In this document: positions 7,531 to 16,359 of the stretch, one piece after another
How positions within the stretch are numbered: position 1 is the stretch's first letter
Layout: the number at the start of each line of letters is the position of its first letter
NCBI RefSeq assembly: GCF_031085175.1
Contig: NZ_JAVHUY010000004.1
Coordinates: forward strand, 248,001-312,000
Reading direction: 5' to 3'
Length of the DNA stretch: 64,000 bases
From: Phytohabitans maris
GTDB lineage: Bacteria > Actinomycetota > Actinomycetes > Mycobacteriales > Micromonosporaceae
Position numbers and translations under genes: made by a program
Notes under the pieces: generated by a model
What the model saw: the letters and a program-made list of their open reading frames with translations, nothing else
Told to the model about the DNA's origin: nothing
The model's database searches: none

Positions 7531-9507
7531 CTACCAGGTCGCCGCGGCGTCCCCTGGCAGGTCGAGTCGGGTCGTTGTGCTCGCCCCGTCGGGCCAGTCG
7601 ACCGCCGCCCGCAGGGCGCCCGCGCCCTCGACGAGCGCGGCGCGGCACGCCTGCCGGGCCGGGACGGCGGGCTCCCGGGAGAGTTCGGTGAGGACGGCGA
7701 CCCAGGCACCCGGCCGGACCGGATGGTCCAGCCACGGCACCACCACGTCGCCGTCCAGCGGGCCGCCGTCCGGCACCGCGGTGGCGCCGGCTGTCCCTCC
7801 ACCGTGGACACTTTCGAGCCAGCTGGTCAGGCCGGCCCCGGTCACGCTCGCCACGCCGCCGCCGAAGGCCGCCGTCGCGCCGCCGGCCACCGGCCAGCCG
7901 CCGACCCGCAGCCGGAGGGCGGCCGGGTCGAGGCCCTCGGCCAGCCCGTCGACGCGGGCCAGGCGCAGCTCCCAGGGGCCGCGGACCAGCGAGCACACGG
8001 TGAGGACCCCGGCCGGGCGGTGCCGGCCCGGGCGGCCGCCGCCGTGGTCGCGGTGGCCGGGGTCCGGGTCGACCCAGCGGACCGGGCCGCGCGAGCCGGC
8101 GACGCCGACACCGTCGCTGTTAACGTGAACGGTCAGCGGGCGCATGCCGGACCGGTGCGTGGCCCGGCCGGCGGCGTCGACCAGGGTGACCGACTGGTCG
8201 AGCGGGTCGACCCAGCCGCCCTCGTCGAGCACCGGGCTGGTCGCGGTCGAGTAGCCCAGGCGGGCGTAGAGCGGGGAGTCGCCGCCGGTGCTCCCCTCCC
8301 CGGCGTGGTCGGTGCCGTGGTTGACCACGCGGACGATGCCGTCGGCGCGGGTGCCGGAGACCAGCCAGCCCGGCGCGCGCACGGCCCGTACCTCGTCCCG
8401 CTCCTCGACCGGCAGCGGCTCCTCCGGCTCCGTCCACACCGGATGGTCGGCGGGCAGCGCGATGCCGAGCAGCCCCTTGCTGGCCCAGTACGGCGAGCCG
8501 GTGCCGGAGTACGCCTGGGCCAGCCTCGGCCACGGCCGGTGCCAGCCGAGGGTGAGCAGGCCGCGCTCGTCGAAGGCGCCCCGCTCCACGAAGTGCCGCA
8601 CGATGCCGGTGGCGGCCCGGCGCAGCCGCCCGGGGCCGACCGACGGGACCCCGGCCAGGGCGCCGACCCAGAACGGCGCGGCCGCCGCGAACCGGTAGAC
8701 CAGGCTCCGCCCCTGGATCAGCGGCGAACCGTCCGCGCCGACGAGCGCGACCGCGTCGCGCAGGAACCGGTCGAGGCCGGCCAGGTCGCGGTCGCGGCGC
8801 TCCGCGGCCAGGTCGCCCGCCCCGGCCATCCGGGCCCAGAGCGTCGGGTACAGGTGGAGGGCCCAGCCGACGTAGTGGTCGTACGACCGCTCGGCGCCGT
8901 CGGACAGCCACCCGTCCGGCCGGGCGAACGTGTCGTGGGTGGCGAGGTCGTCGGCCATCTCGGCGAGCGAGTGCGGCCCGCCCACCGAGCGCAGGAACGT
9001 CTGCACCACGAGCCGGAACCAGACCCAGTTGATCCGCGGGTACGTGTCGTCGCCGACCGCGGGCGCCAGGTAGTCCACCACCCGCTCGCGCACGGCGGGG
9101 GAGAGCCGGTCCCAGATCCACGGCCGGGTCAGGTCGAGGACCAGCGCGAGGGAAGCCGCCTCCACCTTCGCCTGCGGGTGCTCGTCGAGCCGGACCCACC
9201 GGTCGGGCGCGTCCGGGTCGGTGCCGGTGGCGATCCCCTTCGCGTACCAGTCGGCGAGGTCGTCCAGCCCAGCCCCGCGCGCGCCGGCGACGCGGAAGCC
9301 GGCCAGCAGGAACGTGCGGGCGAACCCTTCGAGGCCGTCGACCGCCCGCCCGAACCCGCCCGGCGGGCCGGGGAGGGCGATCCGCGCGTGGCCGGGCGAC
9401 GCGTACGGCCGGACGGCGGCGAGCATCCGGTCGGCGAGGGCCAGCCAGTCGTCCCGCCCCCAGGTGCCGGCGGCCGTGGGGACGGCGTGGCGCGTCGCTC
9501 CGGTCAT
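7531..9507 (-). CDS. DUF2264 family protein, probable polysaccharide-active enzyme
   Basis: 658 aa, no signal peptide or membrane segment. The N-terminal ~370 residues form a DUF2264 alpha/alpha-barrel-like region (FARTFLLAGFRVAG, DTYPRINWVWFRLVVQTFLR, WASKGLLGIALP). A beta-rich C-terminal half follows, a layout resembling heparinase-like lyases. DUF2264 proteins recur beside GH88 and lyase genes in uronic-acid loci, but I know of no settled activity. It is first in the nine-gene operon, so probably central to the substrate. It is divergent from the heparinase-like gene at 9728, with the shared regulatory region at 9508-9727. Confidence 0.82.
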   Translation of the reverse strand: MTGATRHAVPTAAGTWGRDDWLALADRMLAAVRPYASPGHARIALPGPPGGFGRAVDGLEGFARTFLLAGFRVAGARGAGLDDLADWYAKGIATGTDPDAPDRWVRLDEHPQAKVEAASLALVLDLTRPWIWDRLSPAVRERVVDYLAPAVGDDTYPRINWVWFRLVVQTFLRSVGGPHSLAEMADDLATHDTFARPDGWLSDGAERSYDHYVGWALHLYPTLWARMAGAGDLAAERRDRDLAGLDRFLRDAVALVGADGSPLIQGRSLVYRFAAAAPFWVGALAGVPSVGPGRLRRAATGIVRHFVERGAFDERGLLTLGWHRPWPRLAQAYSGTGSPYWASKGLLGIALPADHPVWTEPEEPLPVEERDEVRAVRAPGWLVSGTRADGIVRVVNHGTDHAGEGSTGGDSPLYARLGYSTATSPVLDEGGWVDPLDQSVTLVDAAGRATHRSGMRPLTVHVNSDGVGVAGSRGPVRWVDPDPGHRDHGGGRPGRHRPAGVLTVCSLVRGPWELRLARVDGLAEGLDPAALRLRVGGWPVAGGATAAFGGGVASVTGAGLTSWLESVHGGGTAGATAVPDGGPLDGDVVVPWLDHPVRPGAWVAVLTELSREPAVPARQACRAALVEGAGALRAAVDWPDGASTTTRLDLPGDAAATW

Positions 9508-9622
9508 CGTCCGCGGTCCTGTCGCATCGGTCCGTCTCCATCGAAGGGGCGAGCGGAGGGCGTTGCCGGCCGGCTGTGTCGGGGAGGCAACGGCTGGGTT
9601 TCCGAAGTAAAACGCTCACAAC

Positions 9623-9645
9623 TGAACATGTCAATAACTTGTTCA
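9623..9645. promoter_or_regulatory. TGAACA-type palindromic operator
   Basis: Inverted repeat with arms TGAACATGT and ACTTGTTCA (8 of 9 positions symmetric) around a 5-base centre. It is 116 bp upstream of the DUF2264 gene and 83 bp upstream of the lyase gene. It is a candidate operator for one of the two DeoR/LacI-hybrid regulators of this locus. Confidence 0.55.
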
Positions 9646-9654
9646 CACTAAGCC

Positions 9655-9708
9655 GAGCAGATTCGATCGTTCATGATCTGATACGATCACGAGCGATCGG
9701 ATCTGCTC
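9655..9708. promoter_or_regulatory. 54-bp imperfect palindrome in the divergent promoter region
   Basis: Left arm 9655-9681 and right arm 9682-9708 match at 22 of 27 positions. The outer eight bases GAGCAGAT/ATCTGCTC and the inner CGATCG and TGATC blocks are symmetric. It ends 19 bp before the ATG at 9728. It could be a multi-dimer operator or an mRNA leader hairpin of the lyase gene. It is not one of the dispersed repeats seen elsewhere in the window. Confidence 0.6.
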
Positions 9709-9727
9709 AGCTGTTCTCCGAGGTGCC

Positions 9728-11656
9728 ATGCCCCCCACGACCCGTTTCGCCGGCCCTCTCGCCGCGGCGTGGCCGGATGCCGGCGCGGACCTGCTCGCGC
9801 GGGTCCTCGCGCCACCGGACGCGGCGCTGCCGGTGCCGCCGGCGACCGAGCGCGCCGTGTGGTCCCGGGCGGACGCCGCCACGCTGCGACACCTGCGGGC
9901 GCCCGCCGAGCGCGACCTCGGCACCCCCTGGCCGGTGCCGCTGGCCAGCCAGTACGCGCGGTATATCCGCGACGGCGACCGCGCGGCGTACGAGCGGGAG
10001 GTCTTCGCCCGGCAGCGGCGGCTCACCCGGGCGGCCGTCCTCGCCGCGGTCACCCTCGACACCACCTGGCTCGACGAGGTGGTCGACGGCGTGACGCTGC
10101 TCTGCGAGCAGAGCGGCTGGTGCTGGCCGGCGCACGACGACACCCACGCGGTGCACGGCGCGGTGCTGCCGACCGTGACCGACCCCTACCTCGACCTCGG
10201 CGCCGGCGAGGTCGCCGCCCAGCTGGCCTGGGTCGACCAGCTGCTCGGCGGCCCGCTCGACGGGTACGCGCCCGGCCTGCGCGCCCGGGTCCGGCACGAG
10301 GTCGACCGGCGGGTGCTGCGCCCGTTCGCCGGCCGCCGCGACTGGCACTGGCTCGGCCTCGACGGCGACGTGCACAACTGGAGCCCGTGGATCCACGGCA
10401 ACGTCCTGGTCGCCGCCCTGCGCCTGGTCGACGACGACCCGTTCCGGCGGGCGGCGCTGGTCGACCTGGTGCTCGAAGGGCTCGACCGGTACGTGGCCGC
10501 CCTCCCCGCCGACGGCGCGGTCGACGAGGGCTACGCCTACTGGTGGAACGGCGCCTGCCGGGCGCACGAGGCGCTCGACCTGCTCGCCCACGCCACCGGC
10601 GGCGCGCTCGGCGAGGTCCCGGGCGGGGCGCTGCGGCACACGGTCGCCTTCCCGCACCGCACCCATCTGGGCGGCGAGTGGCACCTCAACCACGCCGACG
10701 GCTCCGCCCGGCCGCCCGGCACCCCGCCGTGGCACGCCCTGCACCGGGCCGCCCGCCGGGTCGGCGACCGGGACGCGGAGGCGCACGCCGCCGCCCACCG
10801 CCGCCCCGACGCCCCCGTGGCCGACGAGGGTGAAGGGCTCGGGCGGCTGCTGCGCGCCCTGACCGACCCGGTGTGGCTTTCCACCGGGCCGGCGGCACCG
10901 CCGCTGCCGCGGGAGGTGTGGCTCCCCTCCACCCAGGTGCTGCTCGCCCGCCCCACGGCCGGCAGCCCGGCCGGGCTGACCCTCGCCGTCAAGGGCGGGC
11001 ACAACGGCGAGCACCACAACCACAACGACGTCGGCTCGGTCGTCGTCGCCCTCGACGGGGTACCGGTGCTGGTCGACGCCGGCCGCCCGACGTACACGGC
11101 GCGGACGTTCGGGCCGGAGCGCTACGACATCTGGACCATGCACAGCGACTGGCACAACGTCCCGCACATCCGCGGCACCGCCCAGGCGCCCGGCCCGGCG
11201 TACGCGGCCCGGCGGGTCACCCCCGGCGACGGCGAGCTGAGCCTCGACCTCGCCGGCGCGTACCCCCGCTCCGACGTACGGAGCTGGCGCCGCACCGCCC
11301 GGCTGGAGCGCCACAGTGGACGGATCGTGGTCACCGACGCCTGGGAGCTCGACCCCGACCCGGCGGCCGCGCCGACGCACGTCCACTGGCTCGTCGCCGG
11401 CGACGTCCACACCGGACCCGGCCGCGCCGACGTCACCGCCCTCGACGGCGCCGGCCACGCCACGCTGCGCTGGCAGCCGGCGGCCCCGTGCGCCGCGACC
11501 ACCCGCGTGCTCGACGATCCTATGCTCGCCGGAGTGTGGGGAGAGCGGCTCACCCGGCTGGCGATCGACGTCACCGCGCTCGGCGCGACCGGCCGGCTCA
11601 CGCTGACGGTCGAGCAGTCCCACCCGCACGACCCGCACCTCGGAGGTACCCGATGA
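9728..11656 (+). CDS. heparinase II/III-like polysaccharide lyase
   Basis: 642 aa, no obvious signal peptide. The N-terminal ~390 residues form an alpha-toroid (LDGDVHNWSPWIHGNVLVAA at about 215-234, DEGYAYWWNGACRAHEALDL). The C-terminal beta-sheet domain starts with the heparinase II/III signature GGHNGEHHNHNDVGS at about 421-435 and VPVLVDAGRPTY. Family members cleave uronic-acid polysaccharides by beta-elimination to give the unsaturated ends that GH88 removes, which fits this locus. As it appears cytoplasmic, it probably acts on imported oligosaccharides. Its stop overlaps the next start (ATGA). Confidence 0.85.
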   Translation: MPPTTRFAGPLAAAWPDAGADLLARVLAPPDAALPVPPATERAVWSRADAATLRHLRAPAERDLGTPWPVPLASQYARYIRDGDRAAYEREVFARQRRLTRAAVLAAVTLDTTWLDEVVDGVTLLCEQSGWCWPAHDDTHAVHGAVLPTVTDPYLDLGAGEVAAQLAWVDQLLGGPLDGYAPGLRARVRHEVDRRVLRPFAGRRDWHWLGLDGDVHNWSPWIHGNVLVAALRLVDDDPFRRAALVDLVLEGLDRYVAALPADGAVDEGYAYWWNGACRAHEALDLLAHATGGALGEVPGGALRHTVAFPHRTHLGGEWHLNHADGSARPPGTPPWHALHRAARRVGDRDAEAHAAAHRRPDAPVADEGEGLGRLLRALTDPVWLSTGPAAPPLPREVWLPSTQVLLARPTAGSPAGLTLAVKGGHNGEHHNHNDVGSVVVALDGVPVLVDAGRPTYTARTFGPERYDIWTMHSDWHNVPHIRGTAQAPGPAYAARRVTPGDGELSLDLAGAYPRSDVRSWRRTARLERHSGRIVVTDAWELDPDPAAAPTHVHWLVAGDVHTGPGRADVTALDGAGHATLRWQPAAPCAATTRVLDDPMLAGVWGERLTRLAIDVTALGATGRLTLTVEQSHPHDPHLGGTR

Positions 11657-12834
11657 CAGAGCCCCGGGACCCGGCCGGCTGGTTCGCGCCGGACCTGGCC
11701 GCCGGCTCGCCACAGGCCGACCGCTCCGCGCTGAGCCAGCCGCGGGGGCCGCTGCAGGTCGCCCGCCGCCAGCAGCTTCTGGAAGCGCTGCAACGCGACG
11801 GCGCGATGCGCATCTCCGACCTTTCGCAGGCGCTCGGCGCCGCCCCGGTCACGATCCGGCGCGACATCGCCCAGCTCGCCGCCGAGGGCCTCGTCCGGCG
11901 GGTGCACGGCGGGGTCGCCCTGATCGCGCCCGGCGAGCCAGCCGACGACGCCTCCGCGCTCGACACGCCCCTCAGTGGGCGCGCGCTGGGCATGCTCGTG
12001 CCGTCGCTGGACTATTACTGGCCGGACGTGGCCCGGGGCGCGGAGGAGGCCGCCCTGGAGCTCGACATGCGGTTCGTGCTGCGCGGCTCCTCGTACGACG
12101 CCGACGACGACAAACCCCAGCTGGAACGCCTGGTCGACCGGCTCGGCGTCGACGGCCTGGTCATCGCGCCGCGGATGGACGCGCCGACCGCCGGGCGGAC
12201 CGTCGACTGGCTCGCCCACACCTGCGTACCCGTGGTGCTGCTGGAGCGCACCGCCACGGTGGGCGCGCACCACGCGGTGCTGGAGTCGGTGGTCACCGAC
12301 CACGCGCTCGGCGCCGCGATGGCCGTGCGCCACCTGGTCTCGCTCGGCCACCGCAAGGTCGGCGTCGTGCTCGACGCCAACAGCCCGACCCGCCCGCACG
12401 TCCGCCGCGGATGGCTGGAGGCCGTGGCCGAGTGCGGCCTCGACCCGGCGGCCACGGTCGAGGCCGTGGTGCCCGACGCCCGGTCGCCGGAGCGCGACGG
12501 CCTGCTCGACGACGTGCTCGACCGGTGCCGCGCCACCGCCACGACGGCGCTGCTGGTGCACGCCGACGCGGAGGCGATCGCGCTGGTGCAGCACTGCGAG
12601 GAGCGCCACCTCTCGGTGCCCGGCGACCTGTCCATCGTGGCCTACGACGACGAGGTCGCCGCCCTCTTCAGCCCGCCGCTGACCGCGGTCCGGCCGCCGC
12701 GCCGCTCGATCGGCCGGGCCGCCGTCCGCCTGGTCGCCGACCGCCTCGCCGACCCGGACCGCCCCACCCACCGCGTCGTCATCAGCCCGTCGCTGCGCAT
12801 CCGCGAGTCCACCGCCCCACCCCGCCTCCCGTGA
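11653..12834 (+). CDS. DeoR-type HTH / LacI-type sensor transcriptional regulator
   Basis: 393 aa. A variable N-terminal extension is followed by a DeoR winged helix (about 40-90: MRISDLSQALGAAPVTIRRD, GLVRRVHGGVAL). A LacI-type ligand-binding domain follows (GMLVPSLDYYWPDVARGAEE ... SLGHRKVGVV ... LSIVAYDDEVAALFSPPLT). The start ATG 11653 overlaps the lyase stop, so they are co-transcribed. It is paralogous to the regulator at 1-754. Likely targets are the palindromes at 9623-9708, which is inference. Its TGA stop lies inside dispersed repeat R1 copy 1. Confidence 0.9.
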   Translation: MTEPRDPAGWFAPDLAAGSPQADRSALSQPRGPLQVARRQQLLEALQRDGAMRISDLSQALGAAPVTIRRDIAQLAAEGLVRRVHGGVALIAPGEPADDASALDTPLSGRALGMLVPSLDYYWPDVARGAEEAALELDMRFVLRGSSYDADDDKPQLERLVDRLGVDGLVIAPRMDAPTAGRTVDWLAHTCVPVVLLERTATVGAHHAVLESVVTDHALGAAMAVRHLVSLGHRKVGVVLDANSPTRPHVRRGWLEAVAECGLDPAATVEAVVPDARSPERDGLLDDVLDRCRATATTALLVHADAEAIALVQHCEERHLSVPGDLSIVAYDDEVAALFSPPLTAVRPPRRSIGRAAVRLVADRLADPDRPTHRVVISPSLRIRESTAPPRLP

Positions 12835-12884
12835 TCGAAGCTCCCTTCATGTCGTTAGAGCGGCTTGAGGGGAGCTTCGATCAC
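12831..12884. repeat. R1 dispersed 54-bp hairpin repeat, copy 1
   Basis: Begins GTGATCGAAGCTCCC and ends GGGAGCTTCGATCAC, with 19 of 21 arm positions symmetric around a 12-base loop. It overlaps the stop codon of the upstream regulator. Other copies are at 20335, 27449 and 47108, all exactly 54 bp. Confidence 0.9.
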
Positions 12885-12886
12885 CC

Positions 12887-12946
12887 GAGCTACCGCGACG
12901 CCCGTCGTGGTCCGGACCGTTGCTCCCGCGGCCTCACCCTCCGCGG
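12887..12946 (+). repeat. R2 dispersed element, copy 1
   Basis: Starts GAGCTACCGCGACGCCCG and contains GTGGTCCGGACCGT. It begins 2 bp after R1 copy 1 and reads away from the upstream stop codon. Five other copies: 21770, 22835, 32985, 47294 and 50871. Confidence 0.85.
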
Positions 12947-13085
12947 TCCCGCGATGTCAGCCCGCGTCGCTCCCGCGACGCACGTCGCGGCGGACCCCAA
13001 CGGTCCGCTGCCGCGGACGAGGTCCGCGCGCACGACGACCAGATCCACGGCCGTGTAGCTGGTTGCTGAACGGATCAAGGGGCGT

Positions 13086-13142
13086 TCGTCGAGATCGTGG
13101 TACCTGGGTGCCCCCAGCGGGGCACCGGATTACCACGATCAC
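13086..13142. repeat. R3 dispersed nested-hairpin repeat, copy 1
   Basis: Outer arms GATCGTGGTA (13093-13102) and TACCACGATC (13131-13140) are perfect; inner arms GGTGCCCC (13107-13114) and GGGGCACC (13119-13126) enclose a 4-base loop. The second copy is at 32706 in inverse orientation, sharing the flank TCGTCGAGATCGTGGTAC. Confidence 0.8.
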
Positions 13143-13426
13143 CCTGAGCCCGACGTCCGCTGGCTCGCGGGAGACCGTGGGCTGATCTGGAGGGTTCGTC
13201 GAAGGGTCGAGCGGTCGAGGTGGCTGTGGCCCGCGCGGGGCGACGGCGGCCCGGGGCCCAAGCCGCGACTGGATGTCTCGACGGCGGAGGCGCGAGCCGC
13301 AGGACTCGGCGCGGCGCGCGCTTCACGGGACCCTCGGCCGTCGTGGCGCCACTGTGGACGGACGCGCCTAGCCGCGACGCCGCGCACCGGAGCCATGGGA
13401 CCCGGGCACCGGCGTCGGGGCAGGGG

Positions 13427-13454
13427 TTGACAGCGATACATGTTATCGCTAACA
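13427..13454 (+). promoter_or_regulatory. promoter with LacI-type operator for the GH43 pair
   Basis: The -35-like TTGACA is at 13427-13432. The palindrome TGTTATCGCTAACA is at 13441-13454; AGCGATA/TATCGCT arms overlap it at 13432-13450. The operator covers the expected -10, 37-50 bp upstream of the GH43 start, as for a repressor site. The same motif occurs twice before the GH51 gene at 31509. The 12835-13490 gap otherwise holds only repeats R1-R3. Confidence 0.65.
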
Positions 13455-13490
13455 CTCGTGCGCAACACGACCGAAACGTTGGAGCCCGCC

Positions 13491-14888
13491 ATGCGCATCC
13501 TCCCGGTCCTCGCCCTGTCCACATTGGTCACCGGCCTCGCCGTCGTGCTGCCCGGCGGGGCGGCCTCGGCCGCCGCCCTGCCGACCGGGGCGCGATCGCT
13601 GGAGTCGGTCAACCACTCCGGGCGCTTCGTGCGGCACGCGGGCGGGCTCGCCCAGCTCGAAGCCGTGAGCTCGGGCAGCGCCGCGCAGGTCAAGCGGGAC
13701 GCGACGGTCACGGTCGTCAACGGCCTGGCCGCGCCGGGCTGCTACTCGTTCCAGACCAGGGACGGGCTCTTCCTGCGGCACCGCGACTTCCGGCTGCGGG
13801 TCGACGCCAACACCGGCGACGCCACGTTCCGGGCCGACGCCACGTTCTGCGCCGTGGACGGTGCGGAGGCCGGGTCGGTGGCCCTCGCCTCGTACAACTA
13901 CCCGGGGCGGCGGATCCGGCACCGCGACTTCGCGCTCTGGCTCGACACCGTCCAGGACACGGCGGCGTTCCGGGCGGACAGCTCGTTTCGCCTCGCCGCG
14001 CCCTGGGCGCCGAAGACCGCCAAGGGGCCGGTGATCCCGGGCCTCTTCGTCGACCCGCACCTCACCACGTTCGGCGGGCGCTACTACCTCTACCCGACCA
14101 CCGACGGGTACGCGGGCTGGAGCGGCACCTACTACAAGGCGTTCTCCTCCACCGACCTGGTCAACTGGACCGACCACGGCGTGATCCTCGACCACGGCCC
14201 GGACGTCTCCTGGGCGGACAACTCGGCCTGGGCACCGGCGGTGGCGACCGCGAACGGGCGGTACTACCTCTACTTCAGCGGCGGCGCGGCCAGCGGCGAC
14301 ACGACCAAGCAGCTCGGCGTGGCGGTGTCCGACTCGCCGACCGGCCCGTTTCGCGACGCGCTCGGCCGGCCGCTGGTGCGGGGCGGCCAGTTCGCCGGCG
14401 GCCAGGCGATCGACCCGATGGTCTTCACCGACGACAATGGACAGTCCTACCTGTACTGGGGGCAGGGCGTCGCCCGGGCCGTACGGCTGAACGCCGACCT
14501 GGTCTCCTTCGACGCCGCCCAGGTGCGGGTCGTCACGCCGGCCGGCTACAACGAGGCGCCGTTCGTCTTCAAGCGCGGCGGGCTCTACTACCTCATGTGG
14601 TCGGAGAACGACACGCGCAGCGAGGACTACCGGGTCGCGTACGCCACCGGCTCCTCGCCGCTCGGCCCGTGGACCAACCGCGGCGTCATGCTGCGGAAGC
14701 GCCTCAACGCCGGCGTCAAGGGCACCGGCCACCACTCCGTCGTGCGGGCACCCGGCACCGACACCTGGTACGTGGCCTACCACCGGTTCGCGGTGCCGGC
14801 CGGCAACGGCACCAACCGGGAAACCACCATCGACCGGATGGAGTTCGACGCCGACGGCACCATCCGCCCGGTCGTCCCCACGCTCTAA
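13491..14888 (+). CDS. secreted GH43 arabinan-degrading enzyme with N-terminal AbfB (CBM42)
   Basis: 465 aa. Signal peptide MRILPVLALSTLVTGLAVVL with an Ala-rich cleavage site near 28. An AbfB arabinose-binding beta-trefoil follows (about 35-175; repeated RHRDF...FRADA...F units). The C-terminal five-bladed GH43 propeller has a candidate base Asp near 187 (VDPHLTTFGGRYYLYPT), IDPMVF near 308 as pKa modulator and NEAPFVF near 353 as acid Glu. It resembles the exo-acting arabinofuranosidases that remove L-arabinose from arabinan; the precise linkage is not decided by sequence. ATG 13491 was chosen over an upstream ATG because it has GGAG and starts the signal peptide. Confidence 0.9.
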   Translation: MRILPVLALSTLVTGLAVVLPGGAASAAALPTGARSLESVNHSGRFVRHAGGLAQLEAVSSGSAAQVKRDATVTVVNGLAAPGCYSFQTRDGLFLRHRDFRLRVDANTGDATFRADATFCAVDGAEAGSVALASYNYPGRRIRHRDFALWLDTVQDTAAFRADSSFRLAAPWAPKTAKGPVIPGLFVDPHLTTFGGRYYLYPTTDGYAGWSGTYYKAFSSTDLVNWTDHGVILDHGPDVSWADNSAWAPAVATANGRYYLYFSGGAASGDTTKQLGVAVSDSPTGPFRDALGRPLVRGGQFAGGQAIDPMVFTDDNGQSYLYWGQGVARAVRLNADLVSFDAAQVRVVTPAGYNEAPFVFKRGGLYYLMWSENDTRSEDYRVAYATGSSPLGPWTNRGVMLRKRLNAGVKGTGHHSVVRAPGTDTWYVAYHRFAVPAGNGTNRETTIDRMEFDADGTIRPVVPTL

Positions 14889-14900
14889 AGGAGACCCACC

Positions 14901-16355
14901 ATGTCCAGAGCGCTTCACCGGTTCGGGGCCGTGCTCGCGGCCGCCTGCCTGCTCTTCGCGTCGTGGACGGCGGTCACGCCGGGGAGGGCGGCCGCGTTGG
15001 ACCCGTTCACCGGATACCTGATGGCGCACTTCACCGGCGAATCGGCGACCGGCGAGCAGATCTACCTCGCGCACAGCACCGACGGTCTACGGTGGACAGA
15101 CCTCAACAACGGCAGCCCGGTCCTCGTCTCGACGGTCGGCACCCGCGGCGTCCGCGACCCCGCGCTGGTCCGGTCACCCAGCGGCGACCGGTACTGGATC
15201 GTCGCGACCGACCTGCGGATCGCCAGCGGCACCTCGTGGAGCGACGCGGCCAACCGGGGCAGCACCTCGCTGGTCGTGTGGGAGTCCACCGACCTGGTCA
15301 ACTGGTCGGCGCCCCGCCTGGTCAACGTCGCCGGCGGCATCTCCGGCGCGGGCAACGCCTGGGCGCCCGAGGCGATCTGGAACCCGGCCACCAACGACTA
15401 CGTGGTCTACTGGGCCACCAACTCCGCACGCGACGGCGTCACCAAGCACCGCATCTGGTACGTGCGGACCAGCGACTTCCGCACGTTCACCGCCCCGCAG
15501 CTGTACATCAACCGGGGCAGCGGCCAGGGCATCATCGACACCCAGATCATCGAGGTGCCGGGCAGCGTCGGCGGCTACCGCTACTACCGGGCCTCCGCGG
15601 ACGGGCACATCACCATCGAGGCCGGCAACTCCGTGCTCGGCTCCTGGACCACCCTCGGCAACCTGTCGCACATGGGCATCTCCAACGGCACCGGCGGCGG
15701 CAACGTGGTCGAGGGTCCGATGTGGGCACGGTTCAACGGGCGCGACGAGTGGGCGCTCTGGCTCGACCAGTACGCGACCGGCCGCGGCTACCTGCCGATC
15801 ACCTCCACCAACCTCGGCAGCACGCAGAACTTCCGGACCCGCACCGACTACTCGATGGGCGGCAGACGCAAGCGGCACGGCTCCATCCTCAACATCACTG
15901 CGGCCGAGCAGAGCCGGGTGCTCGGCAAGTGGGGGAGCACCCTGCCGGTCAACCGGATCCAGTCGTACAACTTCCAGGACCGGTACGTGCGCCACGCCGA
16001 CTTCGACGTGCGGATCGACGCCAACGTGAGCCCGGCCCAGGACGCCCAGTTCCGGATCCGGCCGGGCCTCGCCGGCGCGTCCGGCACCGTCTCGTTCGAG
16101 GCGGTCAACTTCCCCGGGTACTACCTGCGCCACTACGGCTTCGACTTCCAGCTCGCGGCCAACGACGGCAGCGGCACGTTCGCCGGCGACGCCACCTTCC
16201 GGCAGGTGGCCGGGCTGGCCAGCGCCTCGTGGGCGTCGTTCCAGTCGTACAACTACCCGGACCGGTACATCCGGCACTACGACTACGCGCTGCGGCTCGA
16301 CCCGGTCGGCGACGCCCAGGCCCGCGCCGACGCGACGTTCCGGCTGACGAGCTGA
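14901..16355 (+). CDS. secreted GH43 glycosidase with C-terminal AbfB (CBM42)
   Basis: 484 aa. Signal peptide to about residue 32. GH43 propeller (about 38-345) with TRGVRDPALVRSPSGDRYWI, GNAWAPEAIWNPATNDYVVYW and the probable acid Glu near 271 in VVEGPMWARF. The AbfB domain at about 350-484 contains YVRHADFDVRIDANV, YYLRHYGFDFQL and YIRHYDYALRL units. It lies 12 bp after the other GH43 gene, behind the same promoter. The two enzymes place the CBM at opposite ends, suggesting complementary rather than redundant action on arabinan or arabinoxylan. Confidence 0.9.
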   Translation: MSRALHRFGAVLAAACLLFASWTAVTPGRAAALDPFTGYLMAHFTGESATGEQIYLAHSTDGLRWTDLNNGSPVLVSTVGTRGVRDPALVRSPSGDRYWIVATDLRIASGTSWSDAANRGSTSLVVWESTDLVNWSAPRLVNVAGGISGAGNAWAPEAIWNPATNDYVVYWATNSARDGVTKHRIWYVRTSDFRTFTAPQLYINRGSGQGIIDTQIIEVPGSVGGYRYYRASADGHITIEAGNSVLGSWTTLGNLSHMGISNGTGGGNVVEGPMWARFNGRDEWALWLDQYATGRGYLPITSTNLGSTQNFRTRTDYSMGGRRKRHGSILNITAAEQSRVLGKWGSTLPVNRIQSYNFQDRYVRHADFDVRIDANVSPAQDAQFRIRPGLAGASGTVSFEAVNFPGYYLRHYGFDFQLAANDGSGTFAGDATFRQVAGLASASWASFQSYNYPDRYIRHYDYALRLDPVGDAQARADATFRLTS

Positions 16356-16359
16356 CCGT

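Noticed and set aside
12831-12884. Insertion-sequence terminal repeats
   Set aside because: No transposase lies between or near any two R1 copies and each copy is a complete hairpin by itself.
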